A DNA stretch of 64,000 nt from Streptomyces barringtoniae (GTDB taxonomy: Bacteria; Actinomycetota; Actinomycetes; Streptomycetales; Streptomycetaceae). The translations under genes were made by a program, and so were the position numbers. Below, piece after piece: positions 30,190 through 38,635 of this stretch (position 1 is its first letter; each line of letters opens with the position of its first letter). The notes beneath the pieces are model-generated. The model made no database searches. It was not told where the DNA came from and saw only the letters and a list, made by a program, of their open reading frames with translations. The stretch spans positions 310,001 through 374,000 of the forward strand of contig NZ_JAJHNP010000008.1 in the NCBI RefSeq assembly GCF_020819595.1, given 5' to 3'.

Positions 30190-30363
30190 GCGGTCTCGGG
30201 CGGGGGCCTGGGGCCTGGGGTGGGCTGGGGGCCCGGGGTGCGTCTGGGTGCCTGGGGTGCATCTGGGGGGCGCCCAGAGACCCGGGGGCGTGTATGGGCG
30301 TGCGCGCCAGCGTGTGCCCATTCGTCTTGCGCCCGGCGTGTGCCCATTCGCGTCGCGCCCGGC
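30190..30363 (+). repeat. G-run tract and 26-bp tandem repeat
   Basis: From about 30197 to 30277 the plus strand has ten runs of three to six G separated by short gaps, a potential G-quadruplex. It is followed by a 26-bp unit beginning CGTGTGCCCATTCG repeated at 30311 and 30337 with three mismatches. It lies between the amidohydrolase and SDR genes; no gene is seen. Confidence 0.7.
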
Positions 30364-30477
30364 GCGGGCCGGCGGGTGCAGGCCCGGCGCGTGCCGAGGG
30401 GCGCGTGCCCGGCGCGGTCCTGCCACGCCGGTCAACTCACGCGGCGGATGCGCCCCGTCCGGCGTACGGTCGGATTC

Positions 30478-31134
30478 ATGCGCATTGTCATCGCTGGGGG
30501 TCATGGTCAGATCGCGCTGCGGCTGGAGCGCCTGCTCTCCGCGCGCGGGGACGAGGTGGCGGGGATCATCCGCAGGTCCGAACAGGGCGACGATCTGCGG
30601 GAGGCCGGCGCCGAACCGGTGCTGCTCGACCTGGAGTCCGCCTCCGTGGAGGGGGTCGCGGCGCACCTGCAGGGCGCCGACGCGGCGGTCTTCGCGGCCG
30701 GCGCGGGCCCGGGCAGCGGGGCGGCCCGCAAGGAGACGGTGGACCGGGGCGCGGCGGTGCTGTTCGCGGACGCGGCCGTTCGCGCGCGCGTGCGCCGTTT
30801 CCTGGTCGTGTCCTCGATGGGCGCGGATCCCGCTCACCAGGGCGACGGTGTCTTCGACGCGTACCTGCGCGCCAAGGGCGAGGCGGACGCGTACGTCACC
30901 CGCCAGGAGGCCCTGGACTGGACGATCCTGCGCCCCGGCTCGCTGACGGACGACGCCGGCACCGGTCAGGTGCGTCTGGAAGCGCACACCGGGCGCGGTG
31001 CGATCCCCCGGGACGATGTGGCGGCCGTACTCGCGGAGTTGGTGGACACCCCGGCGACGACCGGGCTGACGCTGGAGCTGATCAGCGGATCGACGCCGGT
31101 GTCGGTGGCGGTGAAGTCGGTGGCCGGGAACTGA
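30478..31134 (+). CDS. NAD(P)-binding atypical SDR (NmrA-like)
   Basis: 218 aa from the ATG 30478. The longer upstream frame reads through the G-rich tract and is rejected. Rossmann motif 'VIAGGHGQIALRLERLL', then 'FLVVSSMGADPAHQG' and 'AKGEADAYVTRQEALDWTI', typical of the YwnB/ycf39-like atypical SDR group that uses NADP. Such proteins are reductases or redox-sensing regulators; the substrate is unknown. There is no operon partner: downstream genes are on the opposite strand. Confidence 0.85.
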   Translation: MRIVIAGGHGQIALRLERLLSARGDEVAGIIRRSEQGDDLREAGAEPVLLDLESASVEGVAAHLQGADAAVFAAGAGPGSGAARKETVDRGAAVLFADAAVRARVRRFLVVSSMGADPAHQGDGVFDAYLRAKGEADAYVTRQEALDWTILRPGSLTDDAGTGQVRLEAHTGRGAIPRDDVAAVLAELVDTPATTGLTLELISGSTPVSVAVKSVAGN

Positions 31135-31261
31135 GGCCGGCCACCGGCCGTTGAACGGACAGGTCCCGCCACCACGTCCTCGTCACCGTCGACCTGCCAC
31201 TCCGTCAGGTCCCCCGCGCCCCCGAACACAAGCAAAGCCGCCCCCTCCGTCTCTCAGTGAC

Positions 31262-31474
31262 TCAGAACAGAGGCAACTGCCCGGGAAACTCCGGTACGGC
31301 GTACCCGTCCAACGCCGGCTGGACGGCCCCGAGTTGTGCCTGCTGCCGCGACCCGGCGCAGGAGACGAGCTCCCCGTTCTCCCGCGCCCCGGGCGGGTCG
31401 TGCCGCGCGTAGCGGCCCGCGACCACGGCGATGTCGCGGTGGCACACAGGGCAGGTTCTGCGTCGGGAGGACAT
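31262..31474 (-). CDS. small protein with one CxxC pair
   Basis: 70 aa from the ATG 31474 ('MSSRRRTCPVCHRDIAVVA'). CPVC and an Arg/His-rich centre followed by a single Cys suggest a small zinc-binding fold, but the second pair is incomplete ('GELVSCAGS'). Codon use is normal for Streptomyces. It is followed on the same strand by two other small conserved genes in the opposite order of transcription. I do not recognise a family. Confidence 0.6.
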   Translation of the reverse strand: MSSRRRTCPVCHRDIAVVAGRYARHDPPGARENGELVSCAGSRQQAQLGAVQPALDGYAVPEFPGQLPLF

Positions 31475-31515
31475 GCCGTCAGTGTGCCCGCACCGGCGCC
31501 GACGCGGCACCACGG

Positions 31516-31740
31516 TCAGGTGCGGGTCTCGGCCTCCCAGCGGTCGGGGCCCACCCCGCGCCAGTCGATCAGCGGCGACTCGGCCACCTGCTCCGGCTCG
31601 ATCTCCAGCCCGGCGCGGCGCAGGAACTCCACCAGGTCCCCCACGTTGTGCGCCAGGCCGAGGATCTCGCCGTCCACCCGGACCCGGCGGCCGCCGGTCG
31701 GGGACGGCAGGTGCACGATGATGGGTCGTTTCCCGGGCAT
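31516..31740 (-). CDS. small conserved hypothetical protein
   Basis: 74 aa from the ATG 31740 ('MPGKRPIIVHLPSPTGG'). The sequence 'VRVDGEILGLAHNVGDLVE', then 'FLRRAGLEIEPEQVAES', suggests a compact alpha/beta fold. It looks like a Streptomyces-type conserved hypothetical; no function is known to me. It lies about 40 bp from each neighbour on the same strand, so a three-gene transcript is plausible. Confidence 0.65.
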   Translation of the reverse strand: MPGKRPIIVHLPSPTGGRRVRVDGEILGLAHNVGDLVEFLRRAGLEIEPEQVAESPLIDWRGVGPDRWEAETRT

Positions 31741-31784
31741 GGCTCCAGCATCGTCCGGACCGCCCGGGTCCGCACCCGGACCGG

Positions 31785-32138
31785 TCATTCCAGTATTCCC
31801 AGCGTGGTGTCGGGGCGGCACAGCGGGCATGCGGCTACTCCTTCTTCGGTGAGGGCACGTACGGCCTGGTCCCGGCCGACGCCCTTGGCACGCCCGCCGG
31901 CGCTCGTACAGCCGCCGACGTGGACGTACACCGCGGTGCGGCCGTTCAGGCCGCGCTCGATCAGCCAGTCCGGAGCGGCCTGCCGGGCGGCGAGGCGGTG
32001 CTGCCGTTCGGCCTCCCGGCGTTCTTCGTCCGCGATCCACCGGTCCATCAGGGCGAGCTGCCGCGCGGCCTGATGCTCGACGACGCGGCGGGCGAAACGC
32101 AGCATGTCGAGACGCGTCAGCGGACGGTCATCGTTCAC
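31785..32138 (-). CDS. DUF6233-family protein
   Basis: 117 aa from the GTG 32138 ('MNDDRPLTRLDMLRFARR'). A helical N-terminal half rich in Arg/Glu/Gln is followed by a conserved block 'PDWLIERG', 'VYVHVGGCTSAG', 'QAVRALTEEGVAACPLC' and 'RPDTTLGIL'. This pattern is the Streptomyces DUF6233 family, often found near mobile or small regulatory loci. The Cys residues may bind metal. Function unknown. Confidence 0.75.
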   Translation of the reverse strand: MNDDRPLTRLDMLRFARRVVEHQAARQLALMDRWIADEERREAERQHRLAARQAAPDWLIERGLNGRTAVYVHVGGCTSAGGRAKGVGRDQAVRALTEEGVAACPLCRPDTTLGILE

Positions 32139-32356
32139 ACGTTCGATTCTAGTGAAGAGACCCGGAAGTGCGACCAGCGGGATGCGACGGAACGGGGTCC
32201 GCGTGAAACGGTTCTCCGCCGTCGGGATGCGTCGAGACCGGTCGAGACAGCTCGAGACGCAGGTCACATCCCCCCTTGTCACAGCGCGCGGGGCCGTCCT
32301 GTCCAAGAGGGCGTACGCGGAGGGCGTACACACCCGCAATCACCCAGGAGTACACC

Positions 32357-32839
32357 GTGGAAGCTCGTCTGAACGTCATGGCCGCCCCGGTCGCGGCCAA
32401 GGCCATGAAGCACCTCATCGCCGCGGGCAGGGCACTGTCGGAGTCGACCGTGCCGGCCTCGACACGCGAACTGATGATGCTCCGCGCCAGCCAGATCAAC
32501 GGCTGCGCCGGATGCATCGACATGCACACCAAGGAGGCCACCGCGGCCGGGGAGACCGCCGTACGCCTCCACCTGGTCGCCGCCTGGCGCGAGGCCACGG
32601 TCTTCACCGACGCCGAACGCGCCGCGCTGGAGCTGACGGAGCAGGGCACCCGCATCGCCGACGCGGCCGGCGGCGTCCCGGACGAGGTCTGGGCGAACGC
32701 CGCCAAGTACTACGACGAGGACCAACTCGCCGACCTGGTGGCCCAGATCGCCGTCATCAACGCCTTCAACCGCGGAAACGTCATCACCCAGCAGCCCGCC
32801 GGCGACTACGAGGCGGGCATGGTCGCCAAGTTCCACTGA
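32357..32839 (+). CDS. carboxymuconolactone decarboxylase/AhpD-family protein
   Basis: 160 aa from the GTG 32357, with CAGGAG 6 nt upstream. The redox motif is 'MLRASQINGCAGCIDMHTKEA': a CxxC followed by His after three residues, as in AhpD-like peroxidase partners. The helical remainder fits the family. It probably acts in alkylhydroperoxide reduction, although many members are uncharacterised. An 18-bp perfect hairpin follows. It is the last core gene before the island. Confidence 0.88.
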   Translation: MEARLNVMAAPVAAKAMKHLIAAGRALSESTVPASTRELMMLRASQINGCAGCIDMHTKEATAAGETAVRLHLVAAWREATVFTDAERAALELTEQGTRIADAAGGVPDEVWANAAKYYDEDQLADLVAQIAVINAFNRGNVITQQPAGDYEAGMVAKFH

Positions 32840-32850
32840 CGGTCGACGAC

Positions 32851-32890
32851 GAGAGCCCCGTGACCCGCTCTCGCGGGTCACGGGGCTCTC
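32851..32890 (+). terminator. AhpD-like gene terminator
   Basis: A perfect 18-bp stem (32851-32868 with 32873-32890), a 4-nt loop and a following TTTCCC. It is the strongest terminator in the window. Confidence 0.85.
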
Positions 32891-32899
32891 TTTCCCGTG

Positions 32900-32949
32900 T
32901 GGCGGCGCCAGGATTCGAACCTGGGAAGGCTGAGCCGGCAGATTTACAG
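32900..32949 (-). pseudogene. tRNA-Tyr 3' half, attachment-site remnant
   Basis: Read on the minus strand it runs from the anticodon loop (CTGTAAATCTGCCGG, anticodon GTA) through a long variable arm and the T-loop GTTCGAATC to GCGCCGCCA. The 5' half (acceptor, D-arm) is missing and is replaced by unrelated GC-rich sequence. A break inside the anticodon loop is what a tRNA-targeting integrase leaves on the side that keeps the old 3' part. Confidence 0.85.
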
Positions 32950-33458
32950 ACCGCGCGCGTGACGGGCCCTGACCAGCTTTTGTGCTCTGACTTCATGCCC
33001 AGTACCCCACGGTCGCCCCACAGAGGAGCAGGCGCCAAGACGGCTGCCAGCCACACAGCGAGCGGTCGGGGGCACTGCCCCAGCCCCTGTGCATCACCGC
33101 TCCGGCTAGGCAGCTGCTGCGCTCTTCAACTCGCCCGGCGAACGCCGACACGATCCGCCAGGTTTCGCCACCCCCCACGAGGCTCTGACCAGGAACTTCT
33201 AAATGATCTTCGCCGGGACGGGCTCACGCCATGCCTGAACGCCATGCTCCGCTAGGGGTTTTCGCCATGATCTGGATCATGAAAGTGACCCAGAAGCAGT
33301 TTGGCCCTGTTTGGCCCCCTCCTGGCATTCGCTCGACAGCGTGCCGTTCGCTAGCGGTGAGCAGAGAGCCCTGTCTCGGCCTAGGCGCCCGGGTGTCGGG
33401 GGTGCTGCGGCGCATCCTGCGAGCGCTCGGCACGACACTCAAACGATGAGTTTTCAAG
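32950..33458. other. island left edge, non-coding
   Basis: About 500 bp with no supported gene. It begins with the GACCGCGCGCGT that continues the att site and includes the GTTTGGCCC repeats at 33299-33320. Confidence 0.55.
33299..33320 (+). repeat. GTTTGGCCC direct repeat, copy 1
   Basis: GTTTGGCCC at 33299 and GTTTGGCCCCCT at 33309. A second pair occurs at 49961 and 49973. They resemble arm-type recombinase sites, but that is a guess. Confidence 0.5.
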
Positions 33459-34184
33459 CTACCCGGGGGCGTTGTCGTCAGTACATTGGAGAGAACGACT
33501 AATGTGAGGAAACTGGCCCTTTACTTGTATGTATTGCGGCGGGAAATACCAGACGGCGGGAGGGGGTATTTCTTTCAGTGCTTCCGAGGTTCGACTCCAG
33601 TACCTACCATTTCGATCGACGAACTGCAGCTCAGTCAAATAGATACCGCTCGCCTTCCGTAGAGATTCCCGATCTTCGACCAAGTTGCGATATTCGTCGC
33701 CGATGACATCAACCTGAATTTCATGTTGCTGAAGGACCATTTCCGAGCATGGCGGGGTTGTCAAAATCTCTGCTAGTGCCGGCTGATATACCGTTTTGTT
33801 CGGCGACTCTATTATCACGTCGAAGTAGGCGACGACGTAACTGGCTGGGTCGAGCGATCTGTTCATCACATGCAGGGAGTTGACTCCGTTATGAGTGTCC
33901 ACTTCGACCCAGGCCGTTATGTGCGCGGCTTGAGCTCGGATCTCACGCTGGGATTGATCCTGCGCTTGCTTGAGCTGTTCCTGTGAGACCTGCGCCTGAT
34001 AGAAGGTCGACACCCCCGTGAACGCTACGGTAATTATGGCCACAAAAGCCGTAATCGCGGTTCCAGCTGTCTTCCACCATTGGACACGCCTAGACCAGCG
34101 ACCATGCTGCCGATTTCGTGCTCGCTGACGAGCGGTCCTTGCGGCAGCAGCATTCCGGGTTCTTCGACTTCGGCTCCGCCCCAT
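33459..34184 (-). CDS. single-span membrane protein, island gene
   Basis: 241 aa from the ATG 34184. A very basic N-terminus ('RSRRTRNAAAARTARQRAR') precedes one membrane helix ('AGTAITAFVAIITVAFTGV') and a Gln-rich coiled segment, then a strand-rich soluble domain with no recognised motif. The GC content is visibly lower than in the core genes, and rare codons such as TTA and ATA occur, a sign of transfer. Similar proteins are frequent in Streptomyces islands; function unknown. It lies between the two GACCGCGCGCGT-type att repeats. Confidence 0.65.
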   Translation of the reverse strand: MGRSRSRRTRNAAAARTARQRARNRQHGRWSRRVQWWKTAGTAITAFVAIITVAFTGVSTFYQAQVSQEQLKQAQDQSQREIRAQAAHITAWVEVDTHNGVNSLHVMNRSLDPASYVVAYFDVIIESPNKTVYQPALAEILTTPPCSEMVLQQHEIQVDVIGDEYRNLVEDRESLRKASGIYLTELQFVDRNGRYWSRTSEALKEIPPPAVWYFPPQYIQVKGQFPHISRSLQCTDDNAPG

Positions 34185-34315
34185 CGGGCCATTTCTTCCT
34201 CGATCGGTCTAGCACTCACTACTCCATGGATACCTCTTGAGGTCGATGATCGCATCCAACCAATTGGGCGGCTAGTCCTCACTCAGACAGGCGCGTGCGC
34301 CTGTGCAGAGATGGC

Positions 34316-34605
34316 GTCCCGCCGAGTGGTGTGGCAGCGATCACGGCGAAAGCGCAGCTCGCTGGCCTGATTCCCGTGGCCGCCCATCAAGCCGACCTGA
34401 CGCTGCGTCAGTGTGGCGCGCCCACGGTGCTGCCACGCCTGTGTGGATGCCGCCTTCATCGAGGCCAGGCCCGCGGGCTCTACGACGGCGGTCGCGATGG
34501 CCGCTCCGACTGAACGGCCTGTCAGGTCATCGGTGGCGTCGGGGCGGGCCGATGGGGCGCGACCTGCAGATTCACCTTGATCGCTGCTACACCACATGGC
34601 GGGAC
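34316..34605. repeat. 28-bp inverted repeats
   Basis: The segment at 34578-34605, beginning TGATCGCTGCTACACCAC, is the reverse complement of 34316-34343 at 25 of 28 positions. The arms enclose 234 bp. A miniature mobile element or an RNA structure is possible. Confidence 0.65.
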
Positions 34606-34684
34606 ATGACCTGTGCAGAACCTGCTCACGTCAACTGCACCGACGATCCCCCGGAGACGGTCCCCACTCGGCGAGGCTGGCCGT

Positions 34685-34702
34685 TTTACAGACCGCGCGC
34701 GT
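34685..34702. repeat. att-like direct repeat (partner of 32943-32960)
   Basis: TTTACAGACCGCGCGCGT, identical over 18 bp to the sequence at the tRNA-Tyr remnant. Both are followed by CTGACC about 10 bp later. The repeats bracket a 1.7-kb segment. Confidence 0.7.
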
Positions 34703-34876
34703 CTGTCTCTGACCATGGATCTGAGCCACCACTGAGTGAAGCTGCCCCACGCTTGCCCCACCAAGCTGAGAACAGTGAGCGTCGTCAGCTTTCATGCTGT
34801 GCCTGCCCGAGCCGGGAGCTGATTACAGCGTGAGCGCGATACTGCATTGCGCTCTGGAAACACCGGCCATTCTTCG

Positions 34877-37800
34877 TTAACGGCGTTTGCGGCCGAAGCG
34901 GCGTTTACCCTTGTTCGATTTTCGGCCGGTCAACTGCTGCGCCTCATGCGTTCTTCCCATCGCGGTCAGCGCAGCGGCGAGATTACGGGTGACACGCTCA
35001 GTTTTGGGATGCTTCGCACCGAAGAAGCGTACGTAGCCAGCACGTACATCTTTCAAGAGTGCGACCGCCTCCGGGTACCGACGGAGAGCGTGCAGGTAGG
35101 CGGCGACGTTGTTGGCGGAAGTCAGGGTGTCGGGGTGGTCCTCGCCCAGAACACGGCCACGACGCGCAAGAACATCCTCATGCATGCGGCGGGCCTCCTC
35201 ATACCCCCCCAAGGCGCTCAGGGTGGTGGCAAGGTTGCTGGCCGCAGTGAGGGTGTCGGGATGGTCCTCACCCAGAACACGGCCACGACGCGCAAGAACA
35301 TCTTCATGCATGCGGCGGGCCTCCTCATACTCCCCCAAGTTTTGCAGGGCGGTGGCGAGGTTGCCGGCGGAACTGAGGGTGTCGGGGTGGTCCTCACCCA
35401 GAACACGGCCACGACGCGCAAGAACATCCCCATTGATGCGGCGGGCCTCCTCATACTCCCCCAAGGCGCTCAGGCTGCTGGCGAGGTTGCTGGCCGCAGT
35501 GAGGGTGTCGGGATGGTCCTCACCCAGAACACGGCCACGACGCGCAAGAACATCCTCATGCATGCGGCGGGCCTCCTCATGCTCCCCCAAATCGCTCAGA
35601 ATGCTGGCAAGATTGCCGGCGGAACTGAGGGTGTCGCGATGGTCCTCACCCAGAACACGGCCACGACGCGCAAGAACATCCTCCTGCATACGGCGGGCCT
35701 CCTCATACTTCCCCAAGGCGCTGAGGGTGCTGGCGAGGTTGTTGGCCGACTGGAGGGTGTCGGGATGGTCCTCACCCAGAACACGGCCACGACGCGCAAG
35801 AACATCCCCATTGATGCGGCGGGCCTCCTCATGCTCCCCCAAGTTGTTCAGAATGCTGGCAAGGTTGCCGGCGGAACTGAGGGTGTCGCGATGGTCCTCA
35901 CCCCGAACACGGCCACGACGCGCAAGAACATCCTCCTGCATGCGGCGGGCCTCAACGTGCTTCCCCAGGTAAGACAGGTTGGTAGACACATCGTTGGCCG
36001 ACTGGAGGGTGTCGGGATGGTCCTCACCCAGAACACGGCGGCGGCGGACAAGGGTGTCCTCGATGATTAGGTGTCCTTTGGCATAGTCGCCAAGTCCGAC
36101 CGTCGCGTGCCCCAGAAACTGTGCGCAGGTGAGGGTGTCGGGGTGATCTGGCCCCACATCGGTGCTCCATGCCTGATGCAGTACTGCACTGAGGTCATGG
36201 GCGGGGCGTGGCTGGCCGCTGCAGATGAGAAAGTGAGCCGCTTTCGAGAGGGTGGGGCGCAGTGCAGGCCGGTTGGTGATCGCGGTGGTGACGTGGGGTG
36301 CGGTGAGGTGGGCGGTGAGAGAGGACCACGCTGGCCAGTCAGCCGGAGATTGCGGGTCGCCCGGGTTGACTGCTGCAAGGACAGTGGTCACGTCGTCGCG
36401 GATTGCTGTGACCCCGTCAGGACTGGTCTGGGTGCGGAGGATGGCTTGGGTCAGTCGGTGGATCTGGAAGGTGTCGAAATCGGTGCGGGCCAGTCCGAAG
36501 CGGCCAAGGGGCTGGAGGGCGTTGCGCAGCCACATCGGGTCGTCCGGGTCGCCGGGAATGGTGGCCAGTCGGGGGCGGGCTGTCTCCAGCCAGGCAGTAG
36601 GGATGGGTTCGGGGCCGAGGAACGCGCCGAGACGGAGCAGGGCCGTGGCATCGGGATGGCCGTCGTCCTCGAGGCGGGTAAAGGCGATGTTGACCGTCGC
36701 GACCAGCGGCGCGGGATAGTCGCGAACGTCACTCTCCTGCAGGAGGCGTGCGGTGTCGGTGGTTAGAAGTTGACGGTAGCGGTCCAGGGTCATGCCGCTG
36801 CGCAGAACTCCCGCAGCTTGGGCGAGCGCAAGGGGTAGGTCGCCGAGATCCTGCGCCAGGAGATCGGCGTGCTCGGTGGTCATTCCCGAGATACGACTCT
36901 TGAGGTAGGCCAAGGAGTCAGTGCGGGTGAACACGTCCAGCTCGCTCTGGTGAGCGATCCCGTGCCAGTCGGGGTTGCGTGAGGTGATCAGAACGTGGCC
37001 TGGCCCTTCGGGGAGCCAGGGCTCGATCTGGTCAGGGTGTTCAGCATTGTCGAGAATGAGGAGCCAGCGGTGCCGCGTCCGCAGGTGCTGGAGAAGAGCT
37101 CGGGCGTTGGGTTCGGAGCCGGCGTCGGGTTTGGCAATGCCGAGGCGGTCGGCGAGTTCGGTGTAGCGGACGGGCAACTGGTCGGCCTGTTCGGCATCAA
37201 CCCACCACACGAGGTCGTACTGGCTGGCGAAGCGGTGAGCGTACTCCAAGGCAATCTGGGTCTTTCCGATGCCGCCCATGCCGTGGAGCGCCTGGACCAC
37301 TGCTTGGTGCCCGCTGAGCAGACCAGTACGAAGCTGCCCCATGACAGCCTCGCGGCCGGAAAAATCGGGGTTGCGGCGACGGACATTCCACACCTCGGGC
37401 AGACCGACGCTGCTGGGTAGTCGGGGACGCTGTGCATCAGCTTCTGTAGTCGTATCGGCGGAGGCGGCGCCGGGGAAGGCGACCGGACCGGTCGGGGTAA
37501 CCGGTCCATGGACGGCTTCGAGCAGGGCAGCAGTAGCGGCGGTCTCGTCCAGGCCGTGAACGTCTGTGCGCAGCATCCCGGCCAGGAGGGCGGGGACGTC
37601 GTCGTCGGCCAGAAGCTCGATCGCCACCGGAACGAGGCGTCCCCGCAGGGCCACGGCGGCCGACCACTCCTCCCGGGTCCATCGTTTGGGGGCGAAGTAG
37701 TGCCTGGAGAACAGGGCCACCACCACGTCGGCTCTGTCGAGAGCAAGGTTCATCTTCTGGACAAAGTCGTCTCCGGCGCGCCAGTGCCACCGGTCCAGCT

Positions 37801-37903
37801 CAACCTGGTGCCCGGCCTGTTGGAGCTGCCAGCTGACCCACTCCGCCCAGGCCCGGTCCGGGCCTGCATAGCTGACAAAAATTCGTTGCGTGGTGTCGGT
37901 CAC
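34877..37903 (-). CDS. TIR-NB-ARC-TPR protein, candidate immune NTPase
   Basis: 1008 aa from the GTG 37903 (GGGGA upstream); an ATG at 37951 would add 16 residues. Residues 7-130 are a TIR domain ('RIFVSYAGPDRAWAEW') with 'RWTREEW', where Glu79 fits the NADase catalytic Glu. Residues about 170-450 are an NB-ARC module: P-loop GMGGIGKT (208-215), 'WLLILDNAEHPDQ', 'HVLITSRNPDW' and 'GDLPLALAQAAGVL'. The C-terminus has eight 42-residue kinesin-light-chain-type TPRs of the form 'LGEDHPDTL...EEARRMHEDV'. This is the plan of a bacterial NLR: repeats sense, NB-ARC oligomerises, TIR depletes NAD. An FxSxx-system TPR protein is an alternative, but its usual partners are absent. Confidence 0.85.
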   Translation of the reverse strand: MTDTTQRIFVSYAGPDRAWAEWVSWQLQQAGHQVELDRWHWRAGDDFVQKMNLALDRADVVVALFSRHYFAPKRWTREEWSAAVALRGRLVPVAIELLADDDVPALLAGMLRTDVHGLDETAATAALLEAVHGPVTPTGPVAFPGAASADTTTEADAQRPRLPSSVGLPEVWNVRRRNPDFSGREAVMGQLRTGLLSGHQAVVQALHGMGGIGKTQIALEYAHRFASQYDLVWWVDAEQADQLPVRYTELADRLGIAKPDAGSEPNARALLQHLRTRHRWLLILDNAEHPDQIEPWLPEGPGHVLITSRNPDWHGIAHQSELDVFTRTDSLAYLKSRISGMTTEHADLLAQDLGDLPLALAQAAGVLRSGMTLDRYRQLLTTDTARLLQESDVRDYPAPLVATVNIAFTRLEDDGHPDATALLRLGAFLGPEPIPTAWLETARPRLATIPGDPDDPMWLRNALQPLGRFGLARTDFDTFQIHRLTQAILRTQTSPDGVTAIRDDVTTVLAAVNPGDPQSPADWPAWSSLTAHLTAPHVTTAITNRPALRPTLSKAAHFLICSGQPRPAHDLSAVLHQAWSTDVGPDHPDTLTCAQFLGHATVGLGDYAKGHLIIEDTLVRRRRVLGEDHPDTLQSANDVSTNLSYLGKHVEARRMQEDVLARRGRVRGEDHRDTLSSAGNLASILNNLGEHEEARRINGDVLARRGRVLGEDHPDTLQSANNLASTLSALGKYEEARRMQEDVLARRGRVLGEDHRDTLSSAGNLASILSDLGEHEEARRMHEDVLARRGRVLGEDHPDTLTAASNLASSLSALGEYEEARRINGDVLARRGRVLGEDHPDTLSSAGNLATALQNLGEYEEARRMHEDVLARRGRVLGEDHPDTLTAASNLATTLSALGGYEEARRMHEDVLARRGRVLGEDHPDTLTSANNVAAYLHALRRYPEAVALLKDVRAGYVRFFGAKHPKTERVTRNLAAALTAMGRTHEAQQLTGRKSNKGKRRFGRKRR
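35100..36065 (-). repeat. 126-bp in-frame tandem repeats
   Basis: About seven to eight near-identical 126-bp units encode the 42-residue TPRs. The block 'EDVLARRGRV-LGEDHPDTL' is almost unchanged in each, differing mainly in variants such as MQED, MHED or INGD. This is recent expansion or gene conversion. Confidence 0.85.
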
Positions 37904-38018
37904 CGTTGATCCCCGAATCCCCTGACGCTCGTAACGTAGAGCACCAGCCATGGTCTCGCGTATAGCGTGGGACGGGGCACAGAACGCCGAGATCTCGCAG
38001 GCAGGAAGAGGCATGGAG

Positions 38019-38552
38019 ATGGCCCAGGCGCCGAAGAACGTGGAAGTCAGGCTGAAGCTGCCGATGCTTGAGATCGCAGGCAGTTGGGAGCCAAACGACG
38101 CGGAGCGGCGAGCTGCCTGGGAGCTGTATGTGGAGCTGATCACCCGAGTATCTGTGGTGCCGCTGCGGGAGGACGAGGGCTTGCTGCGCGAGGCGCTGAC
38201 GAGCCTGTACTCGCTGTTCGGCACCGCTCGCGAGATCCTGCGCCGTCACGGGCCGCAGATCGCCGAACCGAAACGGAACGGCGAGTACAACTTCGGGTAC
38301 CTGGCGGTGGCAATGCTCAACTACGGTGTACGCCCGCTCCTAGCTGCCTGGCACCCTGCGTTGGAGGACTGGGAGAGCCGCCGCCCTGCGGACCGCTCCC
38401 GCCGCGACCATGAGCGCGCCTGGCCCCAGTCGGCTCAGCTGCGAACCGCCTTGAACGACACCCGTCGCATCCTAGCCGCGTACGCCGACCTCCTCGCCGC
38501 CGCCTGCGGCGTACCCAACCTCCTCGGCGCCTTTCCAAATCCCCGCTCCTGA
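38019..38552 (+). CDS. unknown partner of the TIR-NB-ARC gene
   Basis: 177 aa from the ATG 38019, chosen because GGAAGAG lies 8 nt upstream; ATGs at 38013 and 37950 are alternatives. It is all-helical with conserved-looking blocks 'ERRAAWELYVELITRVS', 'SLYSLFGTAREILRRHG' and 'LAVAMLNYGVRPLLAAWH'. There is no signal peptide, membrane helix or catalytic motif. It is divergent from the TIR-NB-ARC gene across 115 bp, so the two may share control and form one module. I do not recognise the family. Confidence 0.7.
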   Translation: MAQAPKNVEVRLKLPMLEIAGSWEPNDAERRAAWELYVELITRVSVVPLREDEGLLREALTSLYSLFGTAREILRRHGPQIAEPKRNGEYNFGYLAVAMLNYGVRPLLAAWHPALEDWESRRPADRSRRDHERAWPQSAQLRTALNDTRRILAAYADLLAAACGVPNLLGAFPNPRS

Positions 38553-38635
38553 TGCACCACGAGACGGGAGGCGGGCGTTCCTCGTGATCGCGGGGGAGCA
38601 TGGCGCCCGTCGCTCTGACTCGGCTCGGCTTGGCT

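Larger units (their letters stand above)
34185..34876. other. non-coding region with inverted repeats and att-like site
   Basis: 690 bp without a credible gene; overlapping frames lack ribosome sites. It holds 28-bp inverted repeats (34316/34578) and the att-like repeat at 34685. Confidence 0.55.

Noticed and set aside
32950..33000. A complete tRNA at the island edge
   Set aside because: No acceptor or D-arm pairs with the 3' half; the sequence on the 5' side is unrelated.
35100..36065. CRISPR array
   Set aside because: The 126-bp units are in-frame coding repeats without spacer-like unique segments.
34847..36070. A plus-strand repetitive frame (repeated 'VLTQNTATTRKN')
   Set aside because: It is the antisense reading of the TPR repeats of the TIR-NB-ARC gene; its repeats come from those codons.
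34877..37903. FxSxx-COOH system TPR protein (FxsT)
   Set aside because: Similar architecture exists, but no FxSxx peptide or radical-SAM gene is nearby; the generic TIR-NB-ARC-TPR label is safer.
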